This document shows, piece after piece, positions 8,712-17,458 of a stretch of 64,000 nt of DNA. Below the pieces are notes generated by a model. It was not told the origin of the DNA. It did no database searches and saw only the letters and a list, made by a program, of their open reading frames with translations. The translations under genes and the position numbers were made by a program. The stretch covers positions 124,001 through 188,000 of the forward strand of contig JADGDE010000004.1 in assembly GCA_016745035.1 (NCBI GenBank), written 5' to 3'. The DNA is from Thiotrichales bacterium (GTDB taxonomy: Bacteria > Pseudomonadota > Gammaproteobacteria > Beggiatoales > Beggiatoaceae). How positions within the stretch are numbered: the first letter of the stretch is position 1; each line of letters begins with the position of its first letter.

Positions 8712-9890
8712 GCTATCTAGCTCAGTTACCAAACGGCGCACCATACTGGCGATACTTAAAGTATTTAAAGCCTGTTGTCGCCCTAAATTAGCCCGTTGTT
8801 GTAAGTCATCCTCATCCATTAATGCTTTTTCTATATTGCTGACATATTGCTGTGAACGCTCAGCTAAATTCATCTGACTATCCGATAAAATGACCTGTTT
8901 CGGACTAACTAAATGTTCTATCAAAGGACTTTTATAGCTAGCTGCCACAGCGCCATTGAGCATAGCCGTCGGGATTCTTTCAGAAAAAAAAGCTTGTCCA
9001 TTTTGATAGGTATTGCTTAACACCATTTTTGCTTGTGTATTCAAGTCAATATAAGCTTGATAGTCAATTTCAGCATGAAAATGCATATGCTTGATTGCAT
9101 ATTTTTCTTTAAGAACCGCACTATTGCTATAAATATGGGTCTCAACCTGACTTTGTTGTAGTGCCTCTAATAAACTAACATGCATTAATTGCCGTTGATA
9201 TTTATCCATAAAATGATACATCTGCCTTAAGGCGTTCAGGGCTTTGGGCACATCGTCCTTGGAGATAGAGGTCAATGCCAATAAATCGAATAAATGTTGT
9301 CTTAAAAAATGGTCTATCAAAAAATCATTATGACTGTTTAATGAGTGAGATTCTAAGGCTTTGAAGGCATTGCTTAATAGAGGGTATTTTTTTGTATATT
9401 CCAATAATATTTGCTTAGGTTCAGTAAAGCTCGTTGCCCACAGCAAAGGCAAGGGACGGTTGTTGATTTTCAAAAGGGCTTGGTTTGATTGTAAACCACT
9501 TGCAGGACTAATGAGACCATAATGGGGTGCTTGACTACGATCATCCCAATGTAAACTATTGGCCCAAGTGTTATCTAATAACATAGGAATGACATGAGGA
9601 GGACATTGTCCTATCCCAAAATAATAATAGGGATGATCAGCGAGACGATTGACTACAAAATGACCGGCTTGTTCTATTCTTTTTAAAAGAGAGGCTTTAT
9701 TCGTCAGGCTTCCTCTGACGAAAGCAATTTTTTTGTAGGTTTTTTTTCTAAATTTTAGCCATTTTTCGATCTCAAAAAAAACTAAATGCCCCTGTTTTTT
9801 AAGTTCAGTTGCAAATGCTTGATTTCCAAAGCTAAGCACATTATATTTAGAATTAATTTGTTCAAATAAAACAGCAAGTTTTGAAGGCAT
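8691..9890 (-). CDS. Glycosyltransferase-like protein (GT-B type, tentative)
   Basis: The product is 399 residues, cytoplasmic, with no signal peptide. The C-terminal half resembles the Glyco_trans_1_2/CgeB-type nucleotide-sugar domain: MVLSNTYQNGQAFFSERIPTAMLNGAVAASYKS, a region where bacterial GTs carry the E...A..G motif, followed by a spacer with HLVSPKQVI and a C-terminal helix with R..A..G...L. The N-terminus (about 1-120) looks like a Rossmann-like half. It lies downstream-oriented with, but separate from, the ThDP/ATP-grasp pair. The family assignment is by pattern only. The acceptor and donor are unknown. Confidence 0.6.
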   Translation of the reverse strand: MPSKLAVLFEQINSKYNVLSFGNQAFATELKKQGHLVFFEIEKWLKFRKKTYKKIAFVRGSLTNKASLLKRIEQAGHFVVNRLADHPYYYFGIGQCPPHVIPMLLDNTWANSLHWDDRSQAPHYGLISPASGLQSNQALLKINNRPLPLLWATSFTEPKQILLEYTKKYPLLSNAFKALESHSLNSHNDFLIDHFLRQHLFDLLALTSISKDDVPKALNALRQMYHFMDKYQRQLMHVSLLEALQQSQVETHIYSNSAVLKEKYAIKHMHFHAEIDYQAYIDLNTQAKMVLSNTYQNGQAFFSERIPTAMLNGAVAASYKSPLIEHLVSPKQVILSDSQMNLAERSQQYVSNIEKALMDEDDLQQRANLGRQQALNTLSIASMVRRLVTELDSLNLPHW

Positions 9891-9906
9891 TATTTTTAAG
9901 TTTATA

Positions 9907-9945
9907 GAAAAAAAGCAAGTTTATTCAAAATACCTTGCTTTTTCA
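9907..9945. terminator. A/T-flanked hairpin, possible bidirectional terminator
   Basis: GAAAAAAAGCAAG and CTTGCTTTTTC form a stem around a roughly 14-nt loop. A-rich 5' and T-rich 3' flanks suit an intrinsic terminator in either direction. It sits upstream of the glycosyltransferase-like gene and beside repeat copy A, so what it would terminate is unclear. Confidence 0.4.
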
Positions 9946-9957
9946 ATCTAAAATCAC

Positions 9958-10041
9958 TGCTGTTACGCATGTGTCGAGTTTTTTCCGAAATGGCGGTTTT
10001 TTTACCTTCTGGGGTAAAAAAGAAGCTTTTGCGTAACATCA
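9958..10041. repeat. TAACTGATGTTACGCA-family miniature repeat, copy A
   Basis: Bounded by CTGCTGTTACGCA on the left and TGCGTAACATCA on the right, with an internal hairpin TTTTTACCTTCTGGGGTAAAAAAG. It shares the block GGCGGTTTTTTT...AAAAAAGAAGC with the copies at 29305 and 45555. Confidence 0.75.
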
Positions 10042-10075
10042 ATAAAATAAATATTTACTAGGTAAACAATGGCTT

Positions 10076-11677
10076 ATGTTTAAATTTTTTAGTGTATTTT
10101 TTCTCTGTTTTTGTCAGCTTGTTCAAGCTGATAGCATTACTCTACCTTGGCAAGAGTTTAAACAACTCTACCGCGATAAGCTCACACAAGAATTACAGCC
10201 CGAAAGCGAAGAAACTCCTTTTTTATATACCCTTGATGCCATTAGTCATCATTGGAGTTTAGGCGCACAACATGCACAGGCGCATATCGACATTAAAGGG
10301 CGTGTCCTTCAAGGCGAAGATGAAACCATCCCTTTATTTCCCCTAAGTGTTGCTATCCATCAAATAGATAGCCAGCAAGGCGGGGTATTGGTGCAAACGC
10401 AACAACACTATAGCTGGCGACCACTGGCAGAAAATAAAGCATTTGAGCTGAAATTGCGTTTACTCTTGCCGATAGAAGAAGACCAACAATCGGCGTATAT
10501 TCAATTACAAAGCCCGCCTGCGGTGGTCAACCGCTTACGCTTAAGTCTGCCAACAGGCTTGCAGTTGCTCAACCCTCCCGGTATTCAGCACCAACAAGAT
10601 TATTATTTTGACCCCAGTCAAGCGTTAAAAATTCGCTTTATTGCTGAACAAAGCCGTCAGTTGCAACGGCCTTTAGAGATTGATGCCCTACATCGGTTGA
10701 GTTTTCAAGAGCAACATGCCCGTTTAGAAAGTCACTATGCAAGCCAACAAAATCAAGCGCGTCCTTTAGCAATTCCAGTGCCTGCGCATTATCAATACAT
10801 CTCTAGCTCTCTTAAACCGTCACAAGTGCGCTTACAAGATAAAAAATTACATGTTCAACTAGAAGCGGGCGATAAGCATTTTTCCCTGCAATGGCAAATA
10901 CAGGCAGAAAAAACCGATCATTATCAGTTTGAATTACCTCAAATTATCAATAACAACGCTTATCAAGGCGCGTTATTGGTCGATACCCCAGATGCCGGAC
11001 AAATTCATTGGCAAAAACCTCTACATAGATTACCTATCAGCCGTTTGCCCGCAACCTTGCGAGCCAAAGCTGACAAACATGCCCAATTTAGCCAAGTCTC
11101 TGCCCCTCTTACTTTACATATACAACGATTTAATACCGTTAGCACGCCTGATGTGGTTTTGGATTCGGTGTATTTTTTCCTCGCTTTAGAAGACAATGGT
11201 TCTTTATTATGGACGCTCAAGATCACTACTCCAGCCAGTGCAGGGCCACGTTTATATTTAGATCCGGTGCCGGGGGCAGAAATTTGGTCATTAACCGTCA
11301 ATGGTCAAAACAAACATGTTTACGCCCTAGAGCAAGGGCAATGGGTCATTCCTTTAGCACAAGGGGCAGCATCGGCAGTTAGCCTTTCTTATTTACTTAA
11401 AGGCGACAAACTGGGATTACAAGGGCGTTTAGATGCCCAATTACCTGGGCTTGCACTGCCCAGCCAACACTTGTATTTGGGGCTTTCCTTACCCAAACGT
11501 TTAGAATTGGTTTCCTTAGAAGCGGATTTAATGCCTCACAATAAAGAAGGCAAATGGCCAATACCCAGACAATTTAAGGGCAAGCATTATTTCTTTGAGA
11601 AAGCTTATGACAGTGGTGAAGGTTTAAGTTTGTCATTGTTTTATAAAGAACCTTTGGATTTAAACCGCCATGATTAA
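10076..11677 (+). CDS. Unknown secreted beta-rich protein upstream of CreD-like gene
   Basis: The 533-residue product has a signal peptide (residues 1-18, cut near VQA/DS). The rest is long, polar, Gln/Leu-rich, with regularly spaced beta-strand-like segments and no membrane helix after the signal. I do not recognise a family. It overlaps the next gene (CreD-like membrane protein) by 8 bases, so the two are surely co-translated. A role in the cell envelope with that partner is inference from context. A repeat element directly precedes the gene and may shape its promoter. Confidence 0.75.
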   Translation: MFKFFSVFFLCFCQLVQADSITLPWQEFKQLYRDKLTQELQPESEETPFLYTLDAISHHWSLGAQHAQAHIDIKGRVLQGEDETIPLFPLSVAIHQIDSQQGGVLVQTQQHYSWRPLAENKAFELKLRLLLPIEEDQQSAYIQLQSPPAVVNRLRLSLPTGLQLLNPPGIQHQQDYYFDPSQALKIRFIAEQSRQLQRPLEIDALHRLSFQEQHARLESHYASQQNQARPLAIPVPAHYQYISSSLKPSQVRLQDKKLHVQLEAGDKHFSLQWQIQAEKTDHYQFELPQIINNNAYQGALLVDTPDAGQIHWQKPLHRLPISRLPATLRAKADKHAQFSQVSAPLTLHIQRFNTVSTPDVVLDSVYFFLALEDNGSLLWTLKITTPASAGPRLYLDPVPGAEIWSLTVNGQNKHVYALEQGQWVIPLAQGAASAVSLSYLLKGDKLGLQGRLDAQLPGLALPSQHLYLGLSLPKRLELVSLEADLMPHNKEGKWPIPRQFKGKHYFFEKAYDSGEGLSLSLFYKEPLDLNRHD

Positions 11678-12863
11678 AAAATCTCATTTACTTCACGTTG
11701 GCATTGTTTTTATTCTTACCACTGTGGCGTGGAGCTTGTTTGCTGAAAAAATTCGTTCACGCACCAGTTATTTTGATAACAGTTTGCGCCACGAAGTCAG
11801 CACCCTTTGGGGCGACGAACTGATCCAAAAAGCCCCGCGCTTTTGGCTGAAAATCCCGGGCACAAAACGTACCCGCCCTGTGCTGCCAAGTAGCAATCAA
11901 TTACGTATTAAGCTAAATTTAGATTTTCGTCGTAAAGGTTTATTTTGGTATTCCACTTTTACCAGTGAATTTCATGCCACATATGAACTACACAATCCTG
12001 ATGCCGTCCGGCAACAAATCCGCACCCATTTTAATTTCCCACTGCCCGATGCCACCTATGATCAACTGCGTATCGGGCTTGATGGTGAGGCATTAGAAAT
12101 CCCCATCAATCCACGCGAAGGTTTATATACGGTCATCGATGTACCGCCAGGGCAGAGCCGCACTTTATCTATCACGTATCACACCCGTGGCATGAGTGAG
12201 TGGCAATACCAGTTTAATCAGAAACTCGGCAGGGTGCGTGATTTAGATGCACAAATTGAAGTCAATGTTTTGGATATTGATTTTATCGAAGGTTCTTTAT
12301 CGCCAACTAAAAAAGTCCTTGAAGGGGAAAATACCCGTCTAATCTGGCAAGCCAAAGATTTATTAACCAGCCAAGGCATTAGCGTGGTGATGCCAGAGCG
12401 TCTCAACCCAGGACAACTCTCGGCGCGTTTAACTCGGTTTGCGCCCATTTGTTTATTATTCTTTTTTATCCTGTTGCTGAGTTTAGATTTAGTTTACAAA
12501 GTGAATATTCATGTCGTGCATTATGCTTTTGTTAGCGCTGGGTTTTTCACGTTTCATTTACTCTTTGCTTATTTAATTGGTTTGATTAATGTGCATTTAG
12601 CCTTTTTTATCAGTGCCATCACCTCGGTATTATTGGTCAGCTTATATTTACGAGCAGCTCTGAGTAAAAATTTTCCGTGGTTATTGGCTTTTGCTGGGCA
12701 ATTTTTTTACTTGGTGCTCTTTTCTTACTCTTTCTTCCTTCAAGGTATGACAGGGCTTACAGTGACCATTGGTTCAGTGGTCACACTGGCTGTGTTAATG
12801 ACCGTCACAGCAAAAGTTGATTGGCATCAAAGCCTAGCACCCTCTGTCACAAAAAAACATTAA
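11670..12863 (+). CDS. CreD-like inner-membrane protein
   Basis: The 397-residue product has an N-terminal membrane anchor (about 9-25), a large periplasmic beta domain (about 30-250), and a C-terminal block of about five membrane helices (about 258-385). Within this block FFILLLSLDLVYKVNIHVVHYAFVSAGF and ISAITSVLLVSLYLRAAL match the CreD C-terminal pattern. CreD proteins affect envelope integrity and beta-lactam or colicin responses, but the biochemical role is unclear. It is translationally coupled to the unknown secreted protein upstream. No creBC two-component genes are present. Confidence 0.75.
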   Translation: MIKKSHLLHVGIVFILTTVAWSLFAEKIRSRTSYFDNSLRHEVSTLWGDELIQKAPRFWLKIPGTKRTRPVLPSSNQLRIKLNLDFRRKGLFWYSTFTSEFHATYELHNPDAVRQQIRTHFNFPLPDATYDQLRIGLDGEALEIPINPREGLYTVIDVPPGQSRTLSITYHTRGMSEWQYQFNQKLGRVRDLDAQIEVNVLDIDFIEGSLSPTKKVLEGENTRLIWQAKDLLTSQGISVVMPERLNPGQLSARLTRFAPICLLFFFILLLSLDLVYKVNIHVVHYAFVSAGFFTFHLLFAYLIGLINVHLAFFISAITSVLLVSLYLRAALSKNFPWLLAFAGQFFYLVLFSYSFFLQGMTGLTVTIGSVVTLAVLMTVTAKVDWHQSLAPSVTKKH

Positions 12864-12900
12864 CTACTTAGGCATGGCTCCCGGTAGAGTTGTGGATTAA

Positions 12901-13039
12901 TTAACTGATGTTACGCAAATGCTTCTTTTTGGCTCCAAAAAGCCAAAAAACCGCCATTGCTGCACGGCTAAATACCACTAGACAGGCGGAAAATCACCAC
13001 ATTGTGACAAAAACTGGTTTAATGCGTAACGTCAGTTAA
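12901..13039. repeat. TAACTGATGTTACGCA-family miniature repeat, copy B (best full-length copy)
   Basis: A 139-bp element with 17-bp terminal inverted repeats, TTAACTGATGTTACGCA and its complement TGCGTAACGTCAGTTAA (one mismatch). The interior holds GCTTCTTTTTGGCTCCAAAAAGCC, CCGCCATTGCTGCACGGCTAAATACCACTAG and GACAAAAACTGGTTTAATGCG. It looks like a MITE: short, with inverted ends and no coding capacity. It fills most of the gap before the TPR gene. A further small inverted repeat (AGTCTGTTAGACT) lies downstream at about 13098. Confidence 0.85.
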
Positions 13040-13160
13040 TTGATGCAAAAACATAATAGACCCTATAGAATCTGTGGAATTGCTTATCCGTCAGTATAGT
13101 CTGTTAGACTCTGACGGCTAAAAAATCGCTTTTACGATATTCACAGACAAGGAAAGCACG

Positions 13161-13913
13161 ATGCACACAAAACCTTACTTTTATTGCCTACTCGCCAGCT
13201 TAAGTTTGCCCGTGTTAGCCGCAGAGCCACCCTTACCGACATCTCCTTATCCGGCAAAACCCAGCGGTGCGCATGGCAAGCAAGACCCTCATGCCAAGCT
13301 CAGTGCCGAGAAGCATATTCAAGTTGCACTACAACACCAACTCGAAGGCAGACCCCATGAGGCGTTGAACACCTTACAGCAAGCCCTGGGTTATTATCCC
13401 AATGAAGCCAAGATCTATGGGATTCGCGGCAGTATCTATTTAGCGCAACAACAACCGACTAAAGCCCTACAAGATTTTATTATTGGTCTTAAAATCAAAC
13501 CAGATGATGCCAACATGCTCACCAACCGTGCCCAAGCTTATCGTGCTTTTGGACGCATAAATGAAGCCTTAGCCGATTTAAACCAAGCGATTAAGCTGGA
13601 TAAGCGTCTGGTTGCGGCGTACTTTAATCGGGGCGCGATTTTTTATAGCAGCACCGATTTTAAAGCCGCCCTTGCCGACTTTGATCAATGTGTCGCCATC
13701 GACCCACATGCCCCTGCACCTTATTTTAACCGTGCCTCTGTCCATGCCGCGCTGGATCAGAAAAAACTGGCTTTGGCAGATTTAGCCCGCTTTTTAGAAT
13801 TAGAAAGAAACCCAAAGTGGCGTAAAACCGCTGAAAAATTGCAACAACAATGGCAAGTAAAAAAAGACGATAAAAAAACTGAGATCAAAACCAAGACGGA
13901 GGCGGGTTCATGA
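13161..13913 (+). CDS. Secreted TPR-repeat protein
   Basis: The 250-residue product has a signal peptide (1-20, cut after VLAA), a Pro-rich linker, and four to five tetratricopeptide repeats (about 45-220). Characteristic positions include YFNRGAIFYSSTDFKAALADFDQCVAIDP and the following repeat PYFNRASVHAALDQKKLALADL. The tail is Lys/Glu-rich. It is probably a periplasmic scaffold for protein-protein contacts. GGAAAG lies at a good distance before the ATG. It overlaps the next gene by 4 bases (ATGA). Confidence 0.88.
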   Translation: MHTKPYFYCLLASLSLPVLAAEPPLPTSPYPAKPSGAHGKQDPHAKLSAEKHIQVALQHQLEGRPHEALNTLQQALGYYPNEAKIYGIRGSIYLAQQQPTKALQDFIIGLKIKPDDANMLTNRAQAYRAFGRINEALADLNQAIKLDKRLVAAYFNRGAIFYSSTDFKAALADFDQCVAIDPHAPAPYFNRASVHAALDQKKLALADLARFLELERNPKWRKTAEKLQQQWQVKKDDKKTEIKTKTEAGS

Positions 13914-14476
13914 TCAAATTATTTCTAAGTCTATGTTTATGTCTCAATAGTGCGGTCTTTGCCGCCGAGCTATTGGACTTTAAGACCTTATTGAGTGAAT
14001 CTCAGCTCAGTTTTCAAACACCCACCGGTTTTAGTGAACAAGCACTCAGCGATAACCCGATATTAAGCTACGAAAAAGCTTTTAAGCATCATAGCTTGGC
14101 TTTAGAAATGCGGGTATCAATTCGCCCAATTAACCGGGTAGAAATTGATTATGAAGACCCGCACAATGCCGCCCCTGAACCCAATCATTTGTTTATGATG
14201 ATGTTTACGACCTTGATAGGCGAATTGTCTCGCGGTGGCAACAGCCCCCAGCGCGAATACAGTAGCGAGCAAGCCAAGGCGGACTTTAATGCCGATTGGG
14301 CAGCGGTGACCACGTTTGATTTGGAACCCGAATATAGCAAAGACTATAAGCAAGGGTTTTTGTTGGCACTGCATAAAAATGATGCTGCGGATGCCTATCT
14401 TATCTTTGTGTTTAATGATTACAAAGCAGTCAAAGCCAACTTAAAAACCGCGCTGATTAGTTTACGTTATCAATAG
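13910..14476 (+). CDS. Unknown secreted protein
   Basis: The 188-residue product has a clear signal peptide (1-19, cut near FAAEL). The mature part is acidic, with mixed alpha/beta character, and ends LKTALISLRYQ. I do not recognise a domain. The start overlaps the TPR gene stop (ATGA), so the pair forms an operon and may act together in the periplasm. Confidence 0.8.
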   Translation: MIKLFLSLCLCLNSAVFAAELLDFKTLLSESQLSFQTPTGFSEQALSDNPILSYEKAFKHHSLALEMRVSIRPINRVEIDYEDPHNAAPEPNHLFMMMFTTLIGELSRGGNSPQREYSSEQAKADFNADWAAVTTFDLEPEYSKDYKQGFLLALHKNDAADAYLIFVFNDYKAVKANLKTALISLRYQ

Positions 14477-14514
14477 CAAATATACCTGTTTGTGTGCTGA
14501 ACAAAGAAGCGTGT

Positions 14515-14547
14515 GCGCTTATCCTACATTCAGGGTAGAATAAGCGC
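14515..14547 (+). promoter_or_regulatory. Inverted repeat in the leader of the NtrX-like gene
   Basis: GCGCTTATCCTAC and GTAGAATAAGCGC form a 13-bp imperfect stem around ATTCAGG. It lies 29 bases before the chosen start at 14576. It has no T-run, so a leader hairpin or operator is more likely than a terminator. Confidence 0.45.
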
Positions 14548-14575
14548 CTCAATCGAACAACGCTACGAAATCCCT

Positions 14576-15934
14576 ATGAATAATGGACATGTTCTGGTCG
14601 TCGATGATGAACCCGATATTGGCACGCTATTGCGTGAAATCTTGGAAGACGAAGGTCTGAGTGTCATCGTTGCCGAAAATGCGGAAATGGCAAGACAAAT
14701 CCGGCGTGAGCAACGCCTAGACCTGATTCTACTCGATATTTGGATGCCAGATACCGATGGCATTAGCCTGTTAAAAGAATGGCAAGAAAACGGGCTATAT
14801 CATACCCCGGTGATCATGATGTCCGGGCATGGCACGGTAGAAACCGCTGTCGAGGCGACCCGCTTGGGCGCTTATGATTTTATCGAAAAACCTATCGTCC
14901 TCTCCAAGTTATTGCTTACCGTGCAACGAGCGCTAGAAATGGCGAGCTTGCAACAAGAAAACACCGACTTAAAACACAGCGGTATCGAAGTCGATGAACC
15001 CGTCGGACATAGTAAGTTGCTGAGTAATTTGCGTGAGCAAGCCAAGCGCTTAATGCAGCATGATACCCCCGTGTTGATTACTGGTGAATCCGGCAGTGGG
15101 CGGGCTTTGTTTGCGCGCTATTTACATAACCATAGCCAACGCCACGATAAGCCCTTCATTCCTGTGCGTATGGCGGGCATGAGCGTCAAAGAACAAGCCA
15201 AAACGCTGCTCGGTGATAGTGAACACCAACAAGCGGGCTTGCTCGCTCAAGCCCATGGCGGAACCTTGTTTATCAAAGACATTGCCGATATGGATAAAAC
15301 CGTGCAATCACGATTAATCGGACAATTGGAAAGCGATGAATTATTGCGCCCCGATGAACAAAATACCCCCGTCGATGTGCGCGTGATTGCCGCCACAGCT
15401 TATGATATAGAACAAGTGCTCAACAACGGCAAACTGCAAGAAGACCTGTATTATTATCTCAATGTCGTGTCTTTTTCGGTGCCGCCTTTGCGTGAGCATT
15501 GCGAAGATATTCCTGAATTATTGGAATATTATGTCAATTTTTTTGTTAGCCACGAAAACTTATCTTATCGGCATTTTACCGTTGCCACCCAAAACCGCTT
15601 GCGCCATTATCATTGGCCGGGCAATGTCCGCGAATTGAAAAACTTAGTCCAACGGCTGTTGATTTTAGGCACAACTGACGATATACAAGTCAATGAAATT
15701 GACCCGATTTTAAATAGCCAACAGCATATTACCGTCAATAATCATTTACCCGTGTATGACTTGCCTTTGCGCGAGGCGAGAGAACAGTTTGAGCGCGCCT
15801 ATCTTGAACACCAGCTCAAAATTGCTGGCGGCAATGTCAGTAAGGTTGCGGTGCAGGTAGGGCTGGAGCGCACCCATTTATATCGAAAACTGCGCGCCCT
15901 TGATATTGATCCGAAACAAAGTAAACAAAAATGA
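14576..15934 (+). CDS. ntrX: NtrX-like response regulator with degraded AAA+ core
   Basis: The product has 452 residues from this start (MNNGHVLVVDDEPDIG). An upstream ATG at 14513 would place 21 atypical residues before the receiver. The receiver domain has D10/D11, phospho-acceptor D54 and K105. The AAA+ domain (about 145-385) is unusual: Walker A reads GESGSGRA (170-177) with Arg in place of Lys, Walker B reads GTLFIKDI instead of ..LDE., and the GAFTGA loop is absent (DSEHQQAG). A Fis-type helix-turn-helix closes the protein (VSKVAVQVGLERTHLYRKL). Sigma-54 activation and ATP hydrolysis look impossible, so it probably acts as a DNA-binding regulator. No kinase gene is adjacent. Confidence 0.85.
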   Translation: MNNGHVLVVDDEPDIGTLLREILEDEGLSVIVAENAEMARQIRREQRLDLILLDIWMPDTDGISLLKEWQENGLYHTPVIMMSGHGTVETAVEATRLGAYDFIEKPIVLSKLLLTVQRALEMASLQQENTDLKHSGIEVDEPVGHSKLLSNLREQAKRLMQHDTPVLITGESGSGRALFARYLHNHSQRHDKPFIPVRMAGMSVKEQAKTLLGDSEHQQAGLLAQAHGGTLFIKDIADMDKTVQSRLIGQLESDELLRPDEQNTPVDVRVIAATAYDIEQVLNNGKLQEDLYYYLNVVSFSVPPLREHCEDIPELLEYYVNFFVSHENLSYRHFTVATQNRLRHYHWPGNVRELKNLVQRLLILGTTDDIQVNEIDPILNSQQHITVNNHLPVYDLPLREAREQFERAYLEHQLKIAGGNVSKVAVQVGLERTHLYRKLRALDIDPKQSKQK

Positions 15935-16461
15935 GTAATAACGACCCAGAATATCCCGTAAAAATGGGTAAAAGCATGATGATCCTCACTTGGGTCAGTG
16001 TCCTTGCACTCTTAACTTTTCTTTTTAGTGGCGCATTAGATAAAAACCATCATCTGCCGGAGAGTTCTTTTTACAACGGCGAAACCATCGTAAAACTCAA
16101 GCAAGATGCCCAAGGGCATTACGTTACCAAAGGTTTTATTAACGATAAATCCGTGACCTTTTTGGTCGATACCGGCGCGACCAGCATTGCTATTCCTATC
16201 ACCGTTGCCAATCAACTCGGCTTAGAGCAAGGGCCTAGCATCACGGTCAATACCGCCAGTGGCACAGATGAGGGCTATTTAAGCCGCCTAGAATCTGTCC
16301 AAGTCGGCGAAATTCGTCTCTTGAATATCAGTGCGGTGATTATCCCGAATAAAAATGATGACGAAGTTCTATTAGGCATGAGTTTTATTAAGCACCTTGA
16401 TTTTAGTCAAACCAACCAAACTTTAACGCTTCGTTTAGCCCCTGAACAAAATTCATTATGA
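15931..16461 (+). CDS. Retropepsin-like aspartic protease, membrane anchored
   Basis: The 176-residue product has one N-terminal membrane helix (about 15-34) and a clan AA domain with the catalytic motif FLVDTGATSIAIP (about 78-90), a flap-like loop (NTASGTDEGYL) and the C-terminal hydrophobic strand-Gly motif EVLLGMSFIKHLDF. It matches the bacterial single-domain retropepsins (TIGR02281 type) that probably dimerise in the periplasm. The start overlaps the NtrX-like stop by 4 bases, and the stop overlaps the MoxR start by 4 bases, so the three genes are one operon. Confidence 0.88.
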   Translation: MSNNDPEYPVKMGKSMMILTWVSVLALLTFLFSGALDKNHHLPESSFYNGETIVKLKQDAQGHYVTKGFINDKSVTFLVDTGATSIAIPITVANQLGLEQGPSITVNTASGTDEGYLSRLESVQVGEIRLLNISAVIIPNKNDDEVLLGMSFIKHLDFSQTNQTLTLRLAPEQNSL

Positions 16462-17456
16462 ACACAGAACTGCTCGCTGCCTTTAATCAACTTAAAAACC
16501 ATCTCAATGAACAAATTTTAGGACAGGCTGATTTGTCCCAGCGTCTGTTAATCGCCTTGTTAGCCGATGGGCATTTGCTGGTTGAAGGCGCACCGGGGTT
16601 GGCGAAAACCCGCGCGATTAAAGCCCTAGCCGATGGCATTGAAGGTGATTTTCATCGGGTACAATTTACCCCCGATTTATTGCCTGCCGATTTAACCGGA
16701 ACCGATATTTATCGTCCGCAAGATGGCAGTTTTATTTTCCAGCAAGGGCCCTTATTTCATAATTTGATTTTAGCCGATGAAATTAACCGTGCCCCCGCCA
16801 AAGTACAAGCGGCGCTATTGGAAGCCATGGCCGAACGTCAGATCACCATCGGCAGCAAGACCTATACATTGCCGCCTTTGTTTTTGGTCATGGCAACCCA
16901 AAACCCCATCGAGCAAGAAGGCACGTATCCTTTGCCAGAAGCCCAACTCGATCGCTTTTTGATGCTGGTCAAAATTGACTATCCAGCTTTAGAAGTCGAG
17001 CGGCAAATTTTAACGCTCGCCCGCGAAGAAGCCCGCAACCTGACCCAAGCGCAGCAAGGTAAACCTGTGGATGCGAGCGCAGTTGTCAGCGAAAAACTCA
17101 GCCAAGCACAATTATTTTCCGCCAGAGAAGATGTGTTAAATATACATTTAGAAGCCAGCCTTGAAGAATACATTGTGCAAATTTTGGGCGCGACACGCTA
17201 CCCCAGTGCTTATGATCCCAGTCTCGAGGGCTTAATTCAATATGGCGCTAGTCCCCGTGCCAGCATTGCCTTAGAGCGCTGCGCCCGCGCCCGTGCGTGG
17301 CTTAACGGACAAGATTATGTTTCCCCCGATGATATTCAAAGCATTGCCCATGATGTCTTAAGACACCGGATTTTGCTCTCTTTTGAAGCCGAAGCCGACG
17401 GCATGGATACCGATCAATTGATTGATAAATTGCTACAAGTTGTGCCTGTGCCTTAG
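16458..17456 (+). CDS. MoxR-family AAA+ ATPase
   Basis: The product is 332 residues. Walker A GAPGLAKT is at 44-51 and Walker B LILADEINRAPAKVQAALLEAM at about 107-128. A sensor region ATQNPIEQEGTYPLPEAQLDRF and a C-terminal lid domain follow. MoxR proteins are chaperone-like ATPases that usually serve VWA-domain partners encoded next door. Here no DUF58 or VWA gene follows; a GspF-like gene does, after a gap of 2 bases. It overlaps the retropepsin gene at its start. Confidence 0.93.
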   Translation: MNTELLAAFNQLKNHLNEQILGQADLSQRLLIALLADGHLLVEGAPGLAKTRAIKALADGIEGDFHRVQFTPDLLPADLTGTDIYRPQDGSFIFQQGPLFHNLILADEINRAPAKVQAALLEAMAERQITIGSKTYTLPPLFLVMATQNPIEQEGTYPLPEAQLDRFLMLVKIDYPALEVERQILTLAREEARNLTQAQQGKPVDASAVVSEKLSQAQLFSAREDVLNIHLEASLEEYIVQILGATRYPSAYDPSLEGLIQYGASPRASIALERCARARAWLNGQDYVSPDDIQSIAHDVLRHRILLSFEAEADGMDTDQLIDKLLQVVPVP

Positions 17457-17458
17457 CC

